Source: JBBRBB01 sp038206235
Lineage (GTDB): Bacteria; Bacteroidota; Bacteroidia; Chitinophagales; Chitinophagaceae
Reading direction: 5' to 3'
NCBI GenBank assembly: GCA_038206235.1
Contig: JBBRBB010000025.1
Coordinates: 1-60,776, forward strand
Length of the DNA: 60,776 bases
In this document: piece after piece, positions 18,885-28,613 of the stretch
Layout: each line of letters starts with the position of its first letter
Position numbering within the stretch: the stretch's first letter is position 1
Notes under the pieces: model-generated
Told to the model about the DNA's origin: nothing
The model's database searches: none
The model's input: the letters and a program-made list of their open reading frames with translations, nothing else
Program-made: the position numbers and the translations under genes

Positions 18885-21800
18885 TTGAACTTTATTAGAG
18901 AAAAATTAAAAACACCGGGATTGAAATATAAATACATTTTTCTAACCGTTTTACTCAGCTTATTTGTTTTTAATTATACCCGATGCCAGTACCTGGAATT
19001 TACAGAGAACAAAGGCCAGTGGAATAGCAAGGTAAATTTTAAAGCAGAAATAAATGGAGGCTCTTTGTACCTGCAGCCGCAGGGTTACAAGGTTGTGCTT
19101 CACAATGGAAAAGAGCTTGAAGAAATTTCTGATTACTTCAGCGGGCATTCAACACATCATGACAGCGCTCAATTAAATAAACTTTCTGCAGCAAAAACAT
19201 TAGTGCTTCATTCCCACGCTTATGAAGTAACTTTTCTCGATGCGGTATCGAATATAAAACCAGAGCCTGATAAGCCTCTCAACACTTATAATAATTATTT
19301 TATAGGAAATGATTCTTCGAAGTGGGCTTCTCACTGCCGCATATTTTCAGCTGTGAATTATAAAAATATTTATCCCAATGTTGATGTGAGATATTATGCT
19401 GATAATGGTAATTTAAAATATGACCTTATAATAAAACCCGGCGCTGATATTAATAAAATTGCATTGAAATTTGATGGGGCTGATGGACTTGAAGTAAATA
19501 AATATGGCAACCTTGTTATTAAAACTTCGGTGGGTGAAGCTTACGAATTAAAACCCTACTCTTATCAGCTTAATGAAACGGGCAGAAGTAAAATTGATGC
19601 AAAGTTTACTGTAACAGGCAACATAGTAAAGTTTAAGCTGGGCAATTATTCTAAAACTTCAACTCTCATCGTAGACCCTGCACTTATCTTTTCAACTTTT
19701 GTGGGCAGCAAAACAGACAATTGGGGCTACACAGCTACTTATGATAATAGCGGAAATTTCTATGCCGGCGGCATAGCATTTGGCCAGGGTTACCCCGCAA
19801 GCCCGGGCGCTTATGATGAAACATTCAATGGCGGAGACAATAGTGAAGGCACAGGCCCTTATGATGTTGCAATTATAAAATTAAGCTCTGATGGCACTCA
19901 ACGCATATATGCAACTTATCTTGGCGGTGCGGGCACAGAACAACCGCATAGCATGATTGTTGATTTGAATGGTGAGCTTGTAATATCTGGCAGAACATTT
20001 TCTTCTAACTTCCCTATAACAACAGCTACAAATTTTGGTCCTTGTGGCAGCTTTGATATTTTTCTATCAAAGCTCAGTGCTGATGGCGCCAGTCTTGTTT
20101 CCTCAAGAAAATTTGGCGGCACGGGTGATGATGGTGTAAACATAAGGCCAAAGTACATAGGGGCGCAGGGAGATGAATCATTAAGAAGAAATTATGGAGA
20201 CGATGCCCGCAGCGAAGTGATTACAGATTACAACGACAATATTTATCTCGCAAGCTGCACACAGTCTACCAATTTCCCAACTGCCAATGCTTTTAAAACT
20301 TCGTTAAGCGGAAGACAGGATGGAGTTTTGATAAAAGCTTCGCCAGACTTAAATACAATTTATGCCAGCACATATATAGGCGGCAATGGCGATGATGCTG
20401 CCTTTGTTCTTACGCTGAATCCCCAAAACAATGATATATATATTGCAGGCGGTACCGCAAGTACAAATTTACCGACAAACACTTCTGCTAATGGTACCAT
20501 TCTTTCAAACTCATTCCAGGGTGGCATTTGCGACGGATTTATTTCAGTGATTACTAACGATGGCAGAATACAAAAAAAAACTGTTTATGCAGGCACCGGC
20601 GGTAACGACCTTATTTACGGAATACAATTCGATAAAAGCGGGAATCCTTATATAATGGGTACAACAACCGTAAGCTTTCCTGTATTAAATGCGGGTTTTA
20701 ATACCCAGACAGGTGGTAAGCAATTTATTACTAAGATTGAACCCGGTTTGGATAAAGTAGTCTACTCGACCAATTTTGGCAAACAGCCAAGTAGTGTACC
20801 TGATATTTCGCCCACTGCCTTTTTAGTTGATGTTTGTGAGAATGTTTATGTATCTGGCTGGGGAGGAGGAATAGACAGAGGAGATGGTTATCCCAATGCT
20901 GGCACCACCGGGCTTTCTCTTACACCCAATGCAATTGTAAAAATCACTGATGGGGCAGACTTTTATTTCTTTGTTTTGAAAAAGGATGGTGCAAGCCAGT
21001 TGTATGGCAGCTATTTTGGAACAGATGCACGCAATGACCCAAGCGTATTGGGAGACCATGTAGATGGAGGCACCAGCAGGTTTGATAAACGCGGAGTTAT
21101 TTACCAGGCCATTTGTGCTAATTGCGGTAAAAATGGATTGTTTCCAACATCTCCTCCGAATGTATGGAGTCCTGGTAATCCTGCACTAACCGGCTCGCAA
21201 TGTAATGAGGCGGCAGTGAAAATTGCGTTTGAACTTGCCGGTGTAATCTCATCAATACAAACGTCTATCAATGGTGTTTTGAGAGATAGCTCGGGATGTA
21301 TTCCTCTTACTGTAATGTTTACTGATACAGTTGCGTTGGGCAAATCTTATATCTGGAATTTTGGAGATGGCTCTGCACCGGTTACAACCCTTGCACCTGC
21401 AACTACACATACGTATAATGCAGTAGGCGATTACAGGGTAATGCTTGTAGCAGTTGATTCATCCACTTGTAATATTTCTGATACATCGTACGTAACTATA
21501 AGGGCAAGAGATAACAAAGCCTTTCTTTCCTTTACTCAAACAAAATTATTGCCCTGCGATTCATTGAACTATCAATTCAATAATACTTCAGTGGCGCCTG
21601 TTGGTTTTCCTTTCGGACCTAATTCCTTTACATGGAATTTTGGTGATGGCACGCCCCCACTTGTTTCAAATGCACCAACCGTGTTTCATACGTACATTGC
21701 GCCAGGCACATACAACATACGACTATATCTTACAGATACCACATATTGCAATGCGCCCGATTCCGCTGTGCTGCAATTAAGGGCCTCTCCTATTTTGGTT

Positions 21801-22559
21801 GCACAATTTGTAACGCCTTTTGTTGGCTGCGCACCGTATAATGCATTCTTTGATAATACTTCTCTTGGCGGTCAAAGCTTTGTTTGGGATTTTGGAGATG
21901 GCTCTCCCACTTCAACCGAAGTAAGTCCCACGCATCTTTATACTAATACGGGCACTTATACAATTAAGCTAAGTGCCACTGATAATTCTACCTGTAATAC
22001 TACTGATGATACTTCTATTACCATTAATATTTATCCTACACCAACGGCGGTGTTTCAATTTGGGCCTCCGAAAGAAAATGAACCCGTACAATTCATCAAT
22101 TTATCAACAGGCGCCGTAAAATACAAATGGGATTTTGGGGATGGTGATACATTAATTACAAATCGTTTGGATACACCGGTAAGTCATATATATAATAAAA
22201 CAGGGAATTATAAAATATGCCTTACTGCAACAAATGAATTTGGATGCAGTGATGATACATGCCAGGAGATTTCTGCAATAGTGCTTCCGTTGCTCGATGT
22301 GCCTACGGCGTTTACGCCAAACGGAGATAATGTAAATGATGTGGTGAGAGTAAGAGGATTTGGAATTGATAAATTTAACTGGCGCATTTATAATCGCTGG
22401 GGTGCATTGGTTTTCCAGGCCAATTCAATTACCGAAGCCTGGGATGGAAAATATAAAGGCGCATTGCAACCGATGGAAGTGTATGCCTACGTGCTTGATG
22501 TAACATTTACCGATATGACTCAATACAGAAAAAAAGGGGATATAACATTAATTAGGTAA
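18885..22559 (+). CDS. Large secreted PKD-repeat protein with CHU_C (T9SS type B) domain
   Basis: A surface protein of 1224 residues. The signal peptide ends around NYTRCQ. It opens with the ENKGQW motif (about 46-51) typical of the DUF7948-like N-terminal domain. A long beta-propeller-like part with repeated YATYLGG/STYIGGNGDD and FPT segments (SBBP-like, about 260-700) follows. Four PKD domains come next (WNFGDGSAP, WNFGDGTPP, WDFGDGSPT, WDFGDGDTL, about 790-1130), then a CHU_C C-terminal domain (PTAFTPNGDNVND, YNRWGALVF). The start is TTG at 18885; a second TTG at 18921 gives a tighter signal peptide (KYKYIFLTVLLSLFVF). It is probably an adhesin or a structural surface protein exported with the downstream PorP/SprF protein. 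Confidence 0.87.
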   Translation: MNFIREKLKTPGLKYKYIFLTVLLSLFVFNYTRCQYLEFTENKGQWNSKVNFKAEINGGSLYLQPQGYKVVLHNGKELEEISDYFSGHSTHHDSAQLNKLSAAKTLVLHSHAYEVTFLDAVSNIKPEPDKPLNTYNNYFIGNDSSKWASHCRIFSAVNYKNIYPNVDVRYYADNGNLKYDLIIKPGADINKIALKFDGADGLEVNKYGNLVIKTSVGEAYELKPYSYQLNETGRSKIDAKFTVTGNIVKFKLGNYSKTSTLIVDPALIFSTFVGSKTDNWGYTATYDNSGNFYAGGIAFGQGYPASPGAYDETFNGGDNSEGTGPYDVAIIKLSSDGTQRIYATYLGGAGTEQPHSMIVDLNGELVISGRTFSSNFPITTATNFGPCGSFDIFLSKLSADGASLVSSRKFGGTGDDGVNIRPKYIGAQGDESLRRNYGDDARSEVITDYNDNIYLASCTQSTNFPTANAFKTSLSGRQDGVLIKASPDLNTIYASTYIGGNGDDAAFVLTLNPQNNDIYIAGGTASTNLPTNTSANGTILSNSFQGGICDGFISVITNDGRIQKKTVYAGTGGNDLIYGIQFDKSGNPYIMGTTTVSFPVLNAGFNTQTGGKQFITKIEPGLDKVVYSTNFGKQPSSVPDISPTAFLVDVCENVYVSGWGGGIDRGDGYPNAGTTGLSLTPNAIVKITDGADFYFFVLKKDGASQLYGSYFGTDARNDPSVLGDHVDGGTSRFDKRGVIYQAICANCGKNGLFPTSPPNVWSPGNPALTGSQCNEAAVKIAFELAGVISSIQTSINGVLRDSSGCIPLTVMFTDTVALGKSYIWNFGDGSAPVTTLAPATTHTYNAVGDYRVMLVAVDSSTCNISDTSYVTIRARDNKAFLSFTQTKLLPCDSLNYQFNNTSVAPVGFPFGPNSFTWNFGDGTPPLVSNAPTVFHTYIAPGTYNIRLYLTDTTYCNAPDSAVLQLRASPILVAQFVTPFVGCAPYNAFFDNTSLGGQSFVWDFGDGSPTSTEVSPTHLYTNTGTYTIKLSATDNSTCNTTDDTSITINIYPTPTAVFQFGPPKENEPVQFINLSTGAVKYKWDFGDGDTLITNRLDTPVSHIYNKTGNYKICLTATNEFGCSDDTCQEISAIVLPLLDVPTAFTPNGDNVNDVVRVRGFGIDKFNWRIYNRWGALVFQANSITEAWDGKYKGALQPMEVYAYVLDVTFTDMTQYRKKGDITLIR

Positions 22560-22560
22560 C

Positions 22561-22597
22561 GCCCCCTAAATCCCCCGGTGGGGGACTTTTAGTAGGT
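22561..22597. repeat. C/G-rich palindromic element between CHU_C gene and porP
   Basis: Contains TCCCCCGGTGGGGGA (22571-22585): arms TCCCCC/GGGGGA around GGT. The identical 15-mer occurs at 27296-27310 inside htpG. It begins right after the stop codon of the upstream gene and is much richer in G+C than its surroundings. Confidence 0.75.
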
Positions 22598-22645
22598 CGC
22601 TACCTTTATATGAGAGCATGTAAAAAAGAATAGTGAAAATGTAAA

Positions 22646-23668
22646 ATGAAAAACAAAATTTTAGTTTATATAATAACAATGATGCTTGTATTTGATGTAA
22701 GCTTTGCTCAAGACTTACATTTCTCGCAATATTTTAATGCACCATTATTAGTGAATCCTGCCAATACAGGATTTTCTCCTGATGTTGACTGGCGGGCCGG
22801 AATTAATTACCGCAATCAATGGGCGGGCATTATTAGTAATCCATATAAAACAATGAGCGCCTGGGGGGATGCACAATTGTTTAATAACCGTTTTGAAAAT
22901 GGATGGATGGGTGTTGGTCTCTCTATATTAAAAGATGCTGCCGGCACAGGTAATCTCAGCGCTACTAAAGTGTATGGTTCGGTGGCCTATCATCAGTTGA
23001 TTGGATATAATAGCCTGCTTAGCGGCGGCTTTGGTATTGGTGGCGTGAACAAGCAAATTGATATATCAAAACTTACCTTCGACAATCAATGGAATGGAAA
23101 ATTCTTTGATATTACAGTACCCAGTAATGAAGTTTTTAATAACACTTCTGTTTGGTATTTAGATTTCAATGCAGGTATTAATTATGCATGGTTCCCCTCT
23201 GATAAGGCCTACATAAATGCGGGTTTCAGTGCATTGCATATAAATAGTCCGAAGGAATCTTTCTTTGCAAACAATGCCACAGATACAAGAGTTGATCCCC
23301 GTTTTAATATTTTTCTTAATGGCAGCTTTAAGCTTAACGACCAGTGGATAATTAACCCGAATATTTATATAAGCCAGATGGCAAAGGCAAATGAAACTGT
23401 TGTTGGAATGAATGCACATTATAATTTAAGCGGAGATGGAAATATGCAATTGATTGGGGGTTTGTATTACAGATTAAAGGATGCAATAATACCAATGATT
23501 GGCTATCAATTCAGCGATATTGCTATTACTGTAAATTATGATGCTACTTCTTCTTCTCTCGGCACGTATTCACAAACAAAAGGGGCCTATGAATTATCAA
23601 TTGTAAAAACCGGATTGTTCAATTCATATACCGGCAAAAGCGTTAAATGCCCTACGGTTACTTTTTAG
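22646..23668 (+). CDS. PorP/SprF family type IX secretion membrane protein
   Basis: A 340-residue outer-membrane beta-barrel. The signal peptide ends at FAQ, followed at once by DLHFSQYFNAPLLVNPANTGF, the hallmark N-terminus of PorP/SprF. Alternating hydrophobic strands run to the end. Family members assist T9SS export and anchoring of a specific CHU_C-bearing partner. The gene lies 86 bp after a large CHU_C gene on the same strand, which fits that pairing. It is one of several paralogues expected per genome, so it is not assigned a gene symbol. Confidence 0.92.
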   Translation: MKNKILVYIITMMLVFDVSFAQDLHFSQYFNAPLLVNPANTGFSPDVDWRAGINYRNQWAGIISNPYKTMSAWGDAQLFNNRFENGWMGVGLSILKDAAGTGNLSATKVYGSVAYHQLIGYNSLLSGGFGIGGVNKQIDISKLTFDNQWNGKFFDITVPSNEVFNNTSVWYLDFNAGINYAWFPSDKAYINAGFSALHINSPKESFFANNATDTRVDPRFNIFLNGSFKLNDQWIINPNIYISQMAKANETVVGMNAHYNLSGDGNMQLIGGLYYRLKDAIIPMIGYQFSDIAITVNYDATSSSLGTYSQTKGAYELSIVKTGLFNSYTGKSVKCPTVTF

Positions 23669-23696
23669 TTATGATTGATTGCTGATGAAATTTATA

Positions 23697-23735
23697 ACTT
23701 CCTACTCCCTACTCCCTACTTCCTACTCCTCATCA
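23697..23735. repeat. TTCCTACTCCC tandem tract between convergent genes
   Basis: Four imperfect copies of CTACTCCCTACT lie between the porP stop and the minus-strand coiled-coil gene, overlapping the latter's stop codon region. Same general class as the other tracts. Confidence 0.6.
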
Positions 23736-24490
23736 TCTTTATTTTTAATAGTGTAGCCTCCCTTCTTAAAATACTTTCGATATTTATCAGCAATAGTTTG
23801 CGATTGTTTCGTGCCATTAATAAACAAATCTCCATTCTCTTTCCACTCAATGGTAAACACTTTCTTTTTATTTATCAATCCGTCTTTTTCCAAAACGCTG
23901 ATAAATTCGTTTGTATCGCTTAAATTTTCTTTGGCTTTCTCAATTGATTCACGTGCATTTTGCATGGCAGCATCAATTTCGTTTTGCAGCTTTTCAGCAT
24001 TGAATTGCTCTTTAAATTTTTCACTGGTGAGTTCCTGCTGCGCTTTTTGCAAATCACTTTCAAGCTTCGAAAAATCAATCTTCTTCATTTCTACCTGGGC
24101 TTTTCGCACAGCATCCTGTGTTCTTTCTTCTATCGCACTCAAATCAATATTTTTAATTGAAGCTTCCGCTTCCTGCAAAACTTTTTCTATATCAACTTTC
24201 GCCATTGCATCTTTTATTTGCGATTCTATTTTCATATCAAGCCCCTTTAATTTTTCATCAAGCTCTGCCATTTTTTTATCCAGCAATTTCATTTGCTCAT
24301 CATTTATTGCAGAAAGATTTTTATTATCGGGTTTTGCTCCGGGTAAGCTTGTATCTTTTGCCGGCTGCCGTATGTTCTCTTCTGGTATTTTTGCATTGTG
24401 TTCAATGAATTTCCGGGCAGAAGCAGAAAAAAAGATAAAGAGCAAAGCAGCCACAATAAGCGGTTTCGAAAATTGGGTGACATGTTTCAT
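23723..24490 (-). CDS. Secreted or membrane-anchored coiled-coil protein, function unknown
   Basis: A 255-residue protein with one N-terminal hydrophobic segment (about 10-27, PLIVAALLFIFFSASA), either a signal peptide or an anchor. Residues about 65-205 are rich in Glu, Lys and Ala with heptad spacing (DKKMAELDEKLKGLDMKIES and similar), predicting a long coiled coil. The C-terminal ~55 residues contain a short beta-like domain (VFTIEWKENGDLFINGTKQS) and a basic/acidic tail. I do not recognise the family. A plus-strand frame at 23811-24497 is its mirror and not a gene. Confidence 0.75.
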   Translation of the reverse strand: MKHVTQFSKPLIVAALLFIFFSASARKFIEHNAKIPEENIRQPAKDTSLPGAKPDNKNLSAINDEQMKLLDKKMAELDEKLKGLDMKIESQIKDAMAKVDIEKVLQEAEASIKNIDLSAIEERTQDAVRKAQVEMKKIDFSKLESDLQKAQQELTSEKFKEQFNAEKLQNEIDAAMQNARESIEKAKENLSDTNEFISVLEKDGLINKKKVFTIEWKENGDLFINGTKQSQTIADKYRKYFKKGGYTIKNKDDEE

Positions 24491-24862
24491 TGTTTAAAAT
24501 TTTATTAATTACGAATTGTTTCGTATAAAAATACGATTGAGTTTGTATTTTGTTGTCTCAAATAATTTCTTTTAAAAATTTTTAACAAAGAGGTTTCCTT
24601 TCGAGCATTGATGGTTTACTTTTTCAAAACTTTTAAACAACTATCTATTGAAGTTTTACCATTCGGTTATTTCTGTGAAGGCAAATTTCAGAATGGTTGT
24701 TTTCAATGAATCCGGTATTAGAAGCTTCAAAAAAAACTTTCTGAAAAACCATGGATACTAACCGCAAAAAATTAATCGCTTGACATAAATTATAAAAAAG
24801 ACTAACACCTGTAAGCATTTGTATTATAACTTTGCAAGTTCATCAAAAATTTAGTCGCTCTT
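24491..24862. other. Divergent intergenic region with pckA promoter
   Basis: About 370 bp between the coiled-coil gene (-) and pckA (+). No coding potential was seen. It must hold promoters in both directions; the clearest is the pckA -7 box listed separately. Confidence 0.4.
24827..24834 (+). promoter_or_regulatory. -7 promoter box TAACTTTG upstream of pckA
   Basis: Exact match to TAnnTTTG, 28 bp before the pckA ATG, giving a leader of about 20 nt. There is no TTG at the standard -33 distance, so recognition may need an activator or tolerate a weak -33. Confidence 0.55.
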
Positions 24863-26470
24863 ATGTCAACACTTACAACGACAACAATTCCGCAAGATGC
24901 ATTGAATGAAATCGGCCTTTATAAACCAAACATTAACTACCAGCAAACTCCCGAGGAGCTAACCGAACAAACACTTCAGCGCAAAGAAGGTGTTTTAAAT
25001 AATACCGGATCGTTGTGTATTAATACAGGTGAATTCACAGGCAGAAGCCCACAGGATAAATTCACGGTAAAAGATGCAATTACAGAAAAAAGTGTGCATT
25101 GGAACCATTTCAACATACCCATAGAAGAGAAATATTTTTTTCAGCTTAAGAAAAAATTACTTAGCTATTTGAATGAAAGAGAAGATGTATGGATTCGTGA
25201 TTGCTATGCCTGTGCTGATGATAATTACAGGATTCACATTCGAGTAATCAATGAAAATCCCTGGAGCAATCTTTTTGCATATAACATGTTCATTCGTCCG
25301 CCGGAAGAAGACTTGGAAAATTTTCAACCTCAGTGGCATATTATTCATGCCCCCCGTTTTAAAGCAGAGGCATCTGTTGATGGTATACGCCAGCATAATT
25401 TCGCAGTAATTTCTTTTACACACAAAACAATTATTATCGGAGGTTCGGGCTACACAGGTGAAATAAAAAAAGGAATTTTTAGCATATTGAATTACATTTT
25501 ACCGCATGATAAAAAAGTGCTCAGCATGCATTGCAGCGCTAATATTGGCAGTGATGGTGATACCGCAATATTTTTTGGATTGAGCGGAACAGGAAAAACA
25601 ACATTAAGTGCAGACCCGGAAAGAAAATTAATTGGGGATGATGAACATGGCTGGACAAACAAGGGTGTATTTAATTTTGAAGGCGGCTGCTATGCAAAAT
25701 GTATTGACCTTAGCGAAGACAAGGAACCTGAAATTTTTCATGCCATTCACCCCGGCGCATTGGTTGAGAACATTACTTTTTTTGAAGGCACAAATCAAAT
25801 TGATTTTGCAAGCAAAAAAATTACAGAGAATACAAGGGTAAGCTATCCTTTACATTTTATTTCAAATGCTGCAGAGCCAAGCGTAGGCGCTCATCCCAAC
25901 AATATTTTCTTTTTAACCTGCGATGCCTCCGGTGTATTGCCTCCAATAAGCAGGCTTACCCCCGGGCAAGCGATGTACCAGTTTATTACAGGATACACTG
26001 CAAAAGTAGCGGGTACAGAAGCCGGTGTTACCGAGCCGAAAGCTACATTCAGTGCATGTTTTGGCGCTCCTTTTTTACCGCTGCATCCTGGTCTTTATGC
26101 CGAAATGCTTGGCAAAAAAATGAAGGAGCATAATGTAAATGTATGGATGGTGAATACCGGATGGATTGGTGGCGGATATGGTAGGGGCAGTCGCATTAGC
26201 CTAAAATATACAAGAGCAATGATTAATGCGGCTTTAAATGGAAACCTTAATAAAGCGGAATATCAAAAGCATCCTGTATTTGGTATGATGATGCCGCAGA
26301 GTTGCCCCGATGTTCCTGCAGAATTATTAAACCCCCGCAATACATGGGCTAATAAAAATGCTTATGATGCAAAAGCAAAAGAGCTGGCGAAATTATTTAT
26401 TAAAAATTTTGAAAAATATGCTGCAGGAGTTTCTGAAGAAATTTTAAGCTCTGCTCCTTCTGCAGATTAA
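24863..26470 (+). CDS. pckA: Phosphoenolpyruvate carboxykinase (ATP)
   Basis: Cytosolic enzyme interconverting oxaloacetate and phosphoenolpyruvate. In Bacteroidota it serves gluconeogenesis or, in reverse, CO2-fixing fermentation. All hallmarks of the ATP-type family are present: NTGEFTGRSPQDKF near residues 50-63, the kinase-1a P-loop GLSGTGKTTLS near 239-249, then DPERKLIGDDEHGW with the metal-binding acids, and the adenine-binding region near the end. 535 residues is full length. It ends 124 bp before the convergent htpG stop, with a shared terminator between. Confidence 0.96.
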   Translation: MSTLTTTTIPQDALNEIGLYKPNINYQQTPEELTEQTLQRKEGVLNNTGSLCINTGEFTGRSPQDKFTVKDAITEKSVHWNHFNIPIEEKYFFQLKKKLLSYLNEREDVWIRDCYACADDNYRIHIRVINENPWSNLFAYNMFIRPPEEDLENFQPQWHIIHAPRFKAEASVDGIRQHNFAVISFTHKTIIIGGSGYTGEIKKGIFSILNYILPHDKKVLSMHCSANIGSDGDTAIFFGLSGTGKTTLSADPERKLIGDDEHGWTNKGVFNFEGGCYAKCIDLSEDKEPEIFHAIHPGALVENITFFEGTNQIDFASKKITENTRVSYPLHFISNAAEPSVGAHPNNIFFLTCDASGVLPPISRLTPGQAMYQFITGYTAKVAGTEAGVTEPKATFSACFGAPFLPLHPGLYAEMLGKKMKEHNVNVWMVNTGWIGGGYGRGSRISLKYTRAMINAALNGNLNKAEYQKHPVFGMMMPQSCPDVPAELLNPRNTWANKNAYDAKAKELAKLFIKNFEKYAAGVSEEILSSAPSAD

Positions 26471-26540
26471 TCTCTAAATGCTTTTAATGATTGTTTGCTT
26501 TGTTGAAATGCAAACAATGACCTCTTTCGATTGCACACAT

Positions 26541-26576
26541 AAAAAACTCCGCTCATTTTTTTCGGCGGAGTTTTTT
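26541..26576. terminator. Bidirectional intrinsic terminator between pckA and htpG
   Basis: Arms 26541-26552 (AAAAAACTCCGC) and 26565-26576 (GCGGAGTTTTTT) are exact reverse complements, so each strand has a GC stem followed by a T-run. It is placed to stop both convergent genes. Confidence 0.9.
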
Positions 26577-26593
26577 ATTTATTTTTTTTGTAT

Positions 26594-28450
26594 CTATAGT
26601 TCGAGTATAATTTTTTTCTTTTCTCCCTGCATTAATTCTACACTGCGATTAATAAAAGATGTAAGAGCATTTCCTTTTAGTAAACCCTGTGAAAGCAAAG
26701 CAAGGTCCGCAAGTGTTCTTACTTGTTTTTCAACTTTCTCTTTATCATTTTCTTTGAGTAATGTTTGATATAAAGAATGATTGCCGTTTACAGTTAAGGT
26801 AACTTCATCGGGCATTTGTGCATAAAAAGAAGGCATACCGCCACCAATGGATGCCATGTCTTTCATTCTGCGCATAAATTCGGGTCTTGTAGCAACCACA
26901 GGAGCAGCATCCGGGCTAAGACCTTTTACTTCAACCGATACATGCAAATCATTTACAGGAAATTCAAACAGCTTTTTTAATTGTTCCGTTTCCTCTTTAT
27001 TAAGCACACTAATATCAGCCTCCTGTTTGTCAATAATATAATCGGCTATATCTGCATCCACTCTCACAAAGTGTATATTCTCCCATTTCATTTCCATGTT
27101 GTTAATGAAAGCGGCATCTACCAAAGTTTCCATCTTCACTATAATGTATCCTTTGCTTTTGCACGCTTGTATATATGCGTCCTGCTGCACAGGATCCGTA
27201 GTATAAAGTATTACTAACTTTTTTTCTTTGTTCTTCTGTAATGTTTCTGCCGCTGCTTTGTATTCTTCAAGCGTATAGAAAGCGCCCTCCCGGCCTCCCC
27301 CGGTGGGGGAAGAGACGGACTCCATGATTAGGAATTTATTTCCTCTTTCCTGGAATTTATCATCAGTCATCATTCCATATTTTACAAACAGGCCAAGACT
27401 TTCCCATTTTTCTTCAAACTCTTTTCTGTCTTTATTAAAAATCTCTTCTAATTTGTCGGCAACTTTTTTTGTAATGTGTGCATTTATTTTTTTTACGTTA
27501 GGGTCTCCCTGCAAATAGCTGCGGCTTACATTCAGCGGAATATCTGGACTGTCTATTACACCATGCAGCAACATTAAAAATTCGGGCACAATATCTTTTA
27601 CTTCATCAGTAACAAAAACCTGGTTGCTGTAAAGCTGAATTTTATCTCTCTGTATTTCGTAGCTCTGCTTAATTTTCGGGAAATATAAAACACCGGTAAG
27701 ATGAAATGGATAGTCTACATTCAAATGAATCCAAAACAAAGGCAACTCGCTGAATGGATATAATTCTTTATAAAAATTCTGATAATCAAGTGCTGTTAAT
27801 TCTGATGGTTTCTTTATCCAAATTGGATTGGGGTTGTTGATTTGTTTGTCTTCAAAGAAAACAGGAACCGGAAGAAATTTTCCGAACTTTTCCAATATAG
27901 ATTTAATGCGTGCAGATTCTAAAAACTCTTTGCTCTCTTCATTAATATGCAAAACTATTTTTGTTCCTCTATCGGCCTTATCAATAGTATACAATTCAAA
28001 TTCGGGGCTGCCATCGCAACTCCAGTAAACACCGCTTTCATCAAGATAGCTTTTTGTATAAATTTCTACTTTATCGCTTACCATAAATGCGCTGTAAAAA
28101 CCAAGCCCGAAGTGCCCGATAATATTTGCATCTTTATATTTATCCAAAAATTCTTCTGCGCTGCTAAAGGCAACCTGGTTAATGTATTTATCAACTTCTT
28201 CCGCCGTCATCCCCACGCCTTTATCTATAATGCTTATGGTTTTTTCTTTTGCATCAAGCTCTACATCAATGCGCAGATTATCCAGTTCACCTTTTACTTC
28301 GCCGATTGAAGAAAGTGTTTTTAATTTTTGTGTAGCATCTACCGCATTGCTGATAAGTTCTCTCAAAAAAATTTCATGGTCGCTGTAAAGAAATTTTTTA
28401 ATGATGGGGAAGATGTTTTCTGTTTGTACACGAATTTGTCCTTTTTGCAT
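26594..28450 (-). CDS. htpG: Hsp90-family molecular chaperone HtpG
   Basis: A cytosolic ATP-dependent chaperone of 618 residues. The GHKL ATPase N-terminus is complete (ELISNAVDATQK, DKGVGMT, GHFGLGFYSAFMV), followed by the middle domain (NVSRSYLQGDPNVKKI) and a shortened C-terminal dimer domain. Near residues 376-388 the segment MESVSSPTGGGREGA interrupts an otherwise ordinary stretch (KFLI...FYTLEEYKAA). It is encoded by a G/C-rich palindromic repeat, also present between two other genes at 22571-22585. The insertion keeps the frame. Upstream lies a tandem tract. The start ATG at 28450 is supported by the conserved MQKGQIRVQTENIFPI opening. Confidence 0.95.
   Translation of the reverse strand: MQKGQIRVQTENIFPIIKKFLYSDHEIFLRELISNAVDATQKLKTLSSIGEVKGELDNLRIDVELDAKEKTISIIDKGVGMTAEEVDKYINQVAFSSAEEFLDKYKDANIIGHFGLGFYSAFMVSDKVEIYTKSYLDESGVYWSCDGSPEFELYTIDKADRGTKIVLHINEESKEFLESARIKSILEKFGKFLPVPVFFEDKQINNPNPIWIKKPSELTALDYQNFYKELYPFSELPLFWIHLNVDYPFHLTGVLYFPKIKQSYEIQRDKIQLYSNQVFVTDEVKDIVPEFLMLLHGVIDSPDIPLNVSRSYLQGDPNVKKINAHITKKVADKLEEIFNKDRKEFEEKWESLGLFVKYGMMTDDKFQERGNKFLIMESVSSPTGGGREGAFYTLEEYKAAAETLQKNKEKKLVILYTTDPVQQDAYIQACKSKGYIIVKMETLVDAAFINNMEMKWENIHFVRVDADIADYIIDKQEADISVLNKEETEQLKKLFEFPVNDLHVSVEVKGLSPDAAPVVATRPEFMRRMKDMASIGGGMPSFYAQMPDEVTLTVNGNHSLYQTLLKENDKEKVEKQVRTLADLALLSQGLLKGNALTSFINRSVELMQGEKKKIILEL
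27283..27320. repeat. GC-rich palindromic element inserted in frame within htpG
   Basis: Core TCCCCCGGTGGGGGA at 27296-27310, identical to the intergenic copy at 22571-22585. In htpG it is read as SSPTGGGREG. Base composition is far from that of the surrounding gene. Confidence 0.7.
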
Positions 28451-28483
28451 ACATAATTATTTTATCTGCTGGCAAGATACCTC

Positions 28484-28605
28484 TTATGAGTTTACAAGTT
28501 TACGAGTTTACGAGTTTACGAGTTTACGGGTTTACAAGTTTACAGGTTTACAAGTTAGCATGTTTCGAAAATTGCTTGAATGAATCAACTTGTAAACTGT
28601 TGAAA
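28484..28605 (-). repeat. Tandem tract of GTAAACTCGT-like 10-mers upstream of htpG
   Basis: Read on the htpG strand it is a run of CTTGTAAAC/CTCGTAAAC units of about 10 bp, the same as at 14943-15060 before recF. It fills the gap between the DUF3109 stop and the htpG leader. The regular part is 28484-28556; a looser copy follows to 28605. Confidence 0.8.
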
Positions 28606-28613
28606 CTGCTGTT

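Noticed and set aside
23811..24497. 228-residue plus-strand frame rich in Ser, Phe and Cys
   Set aside because: It is the complement of the coiled-coil gene; the minus-strand frame has a signal segment and heptad pattern, this one does not.
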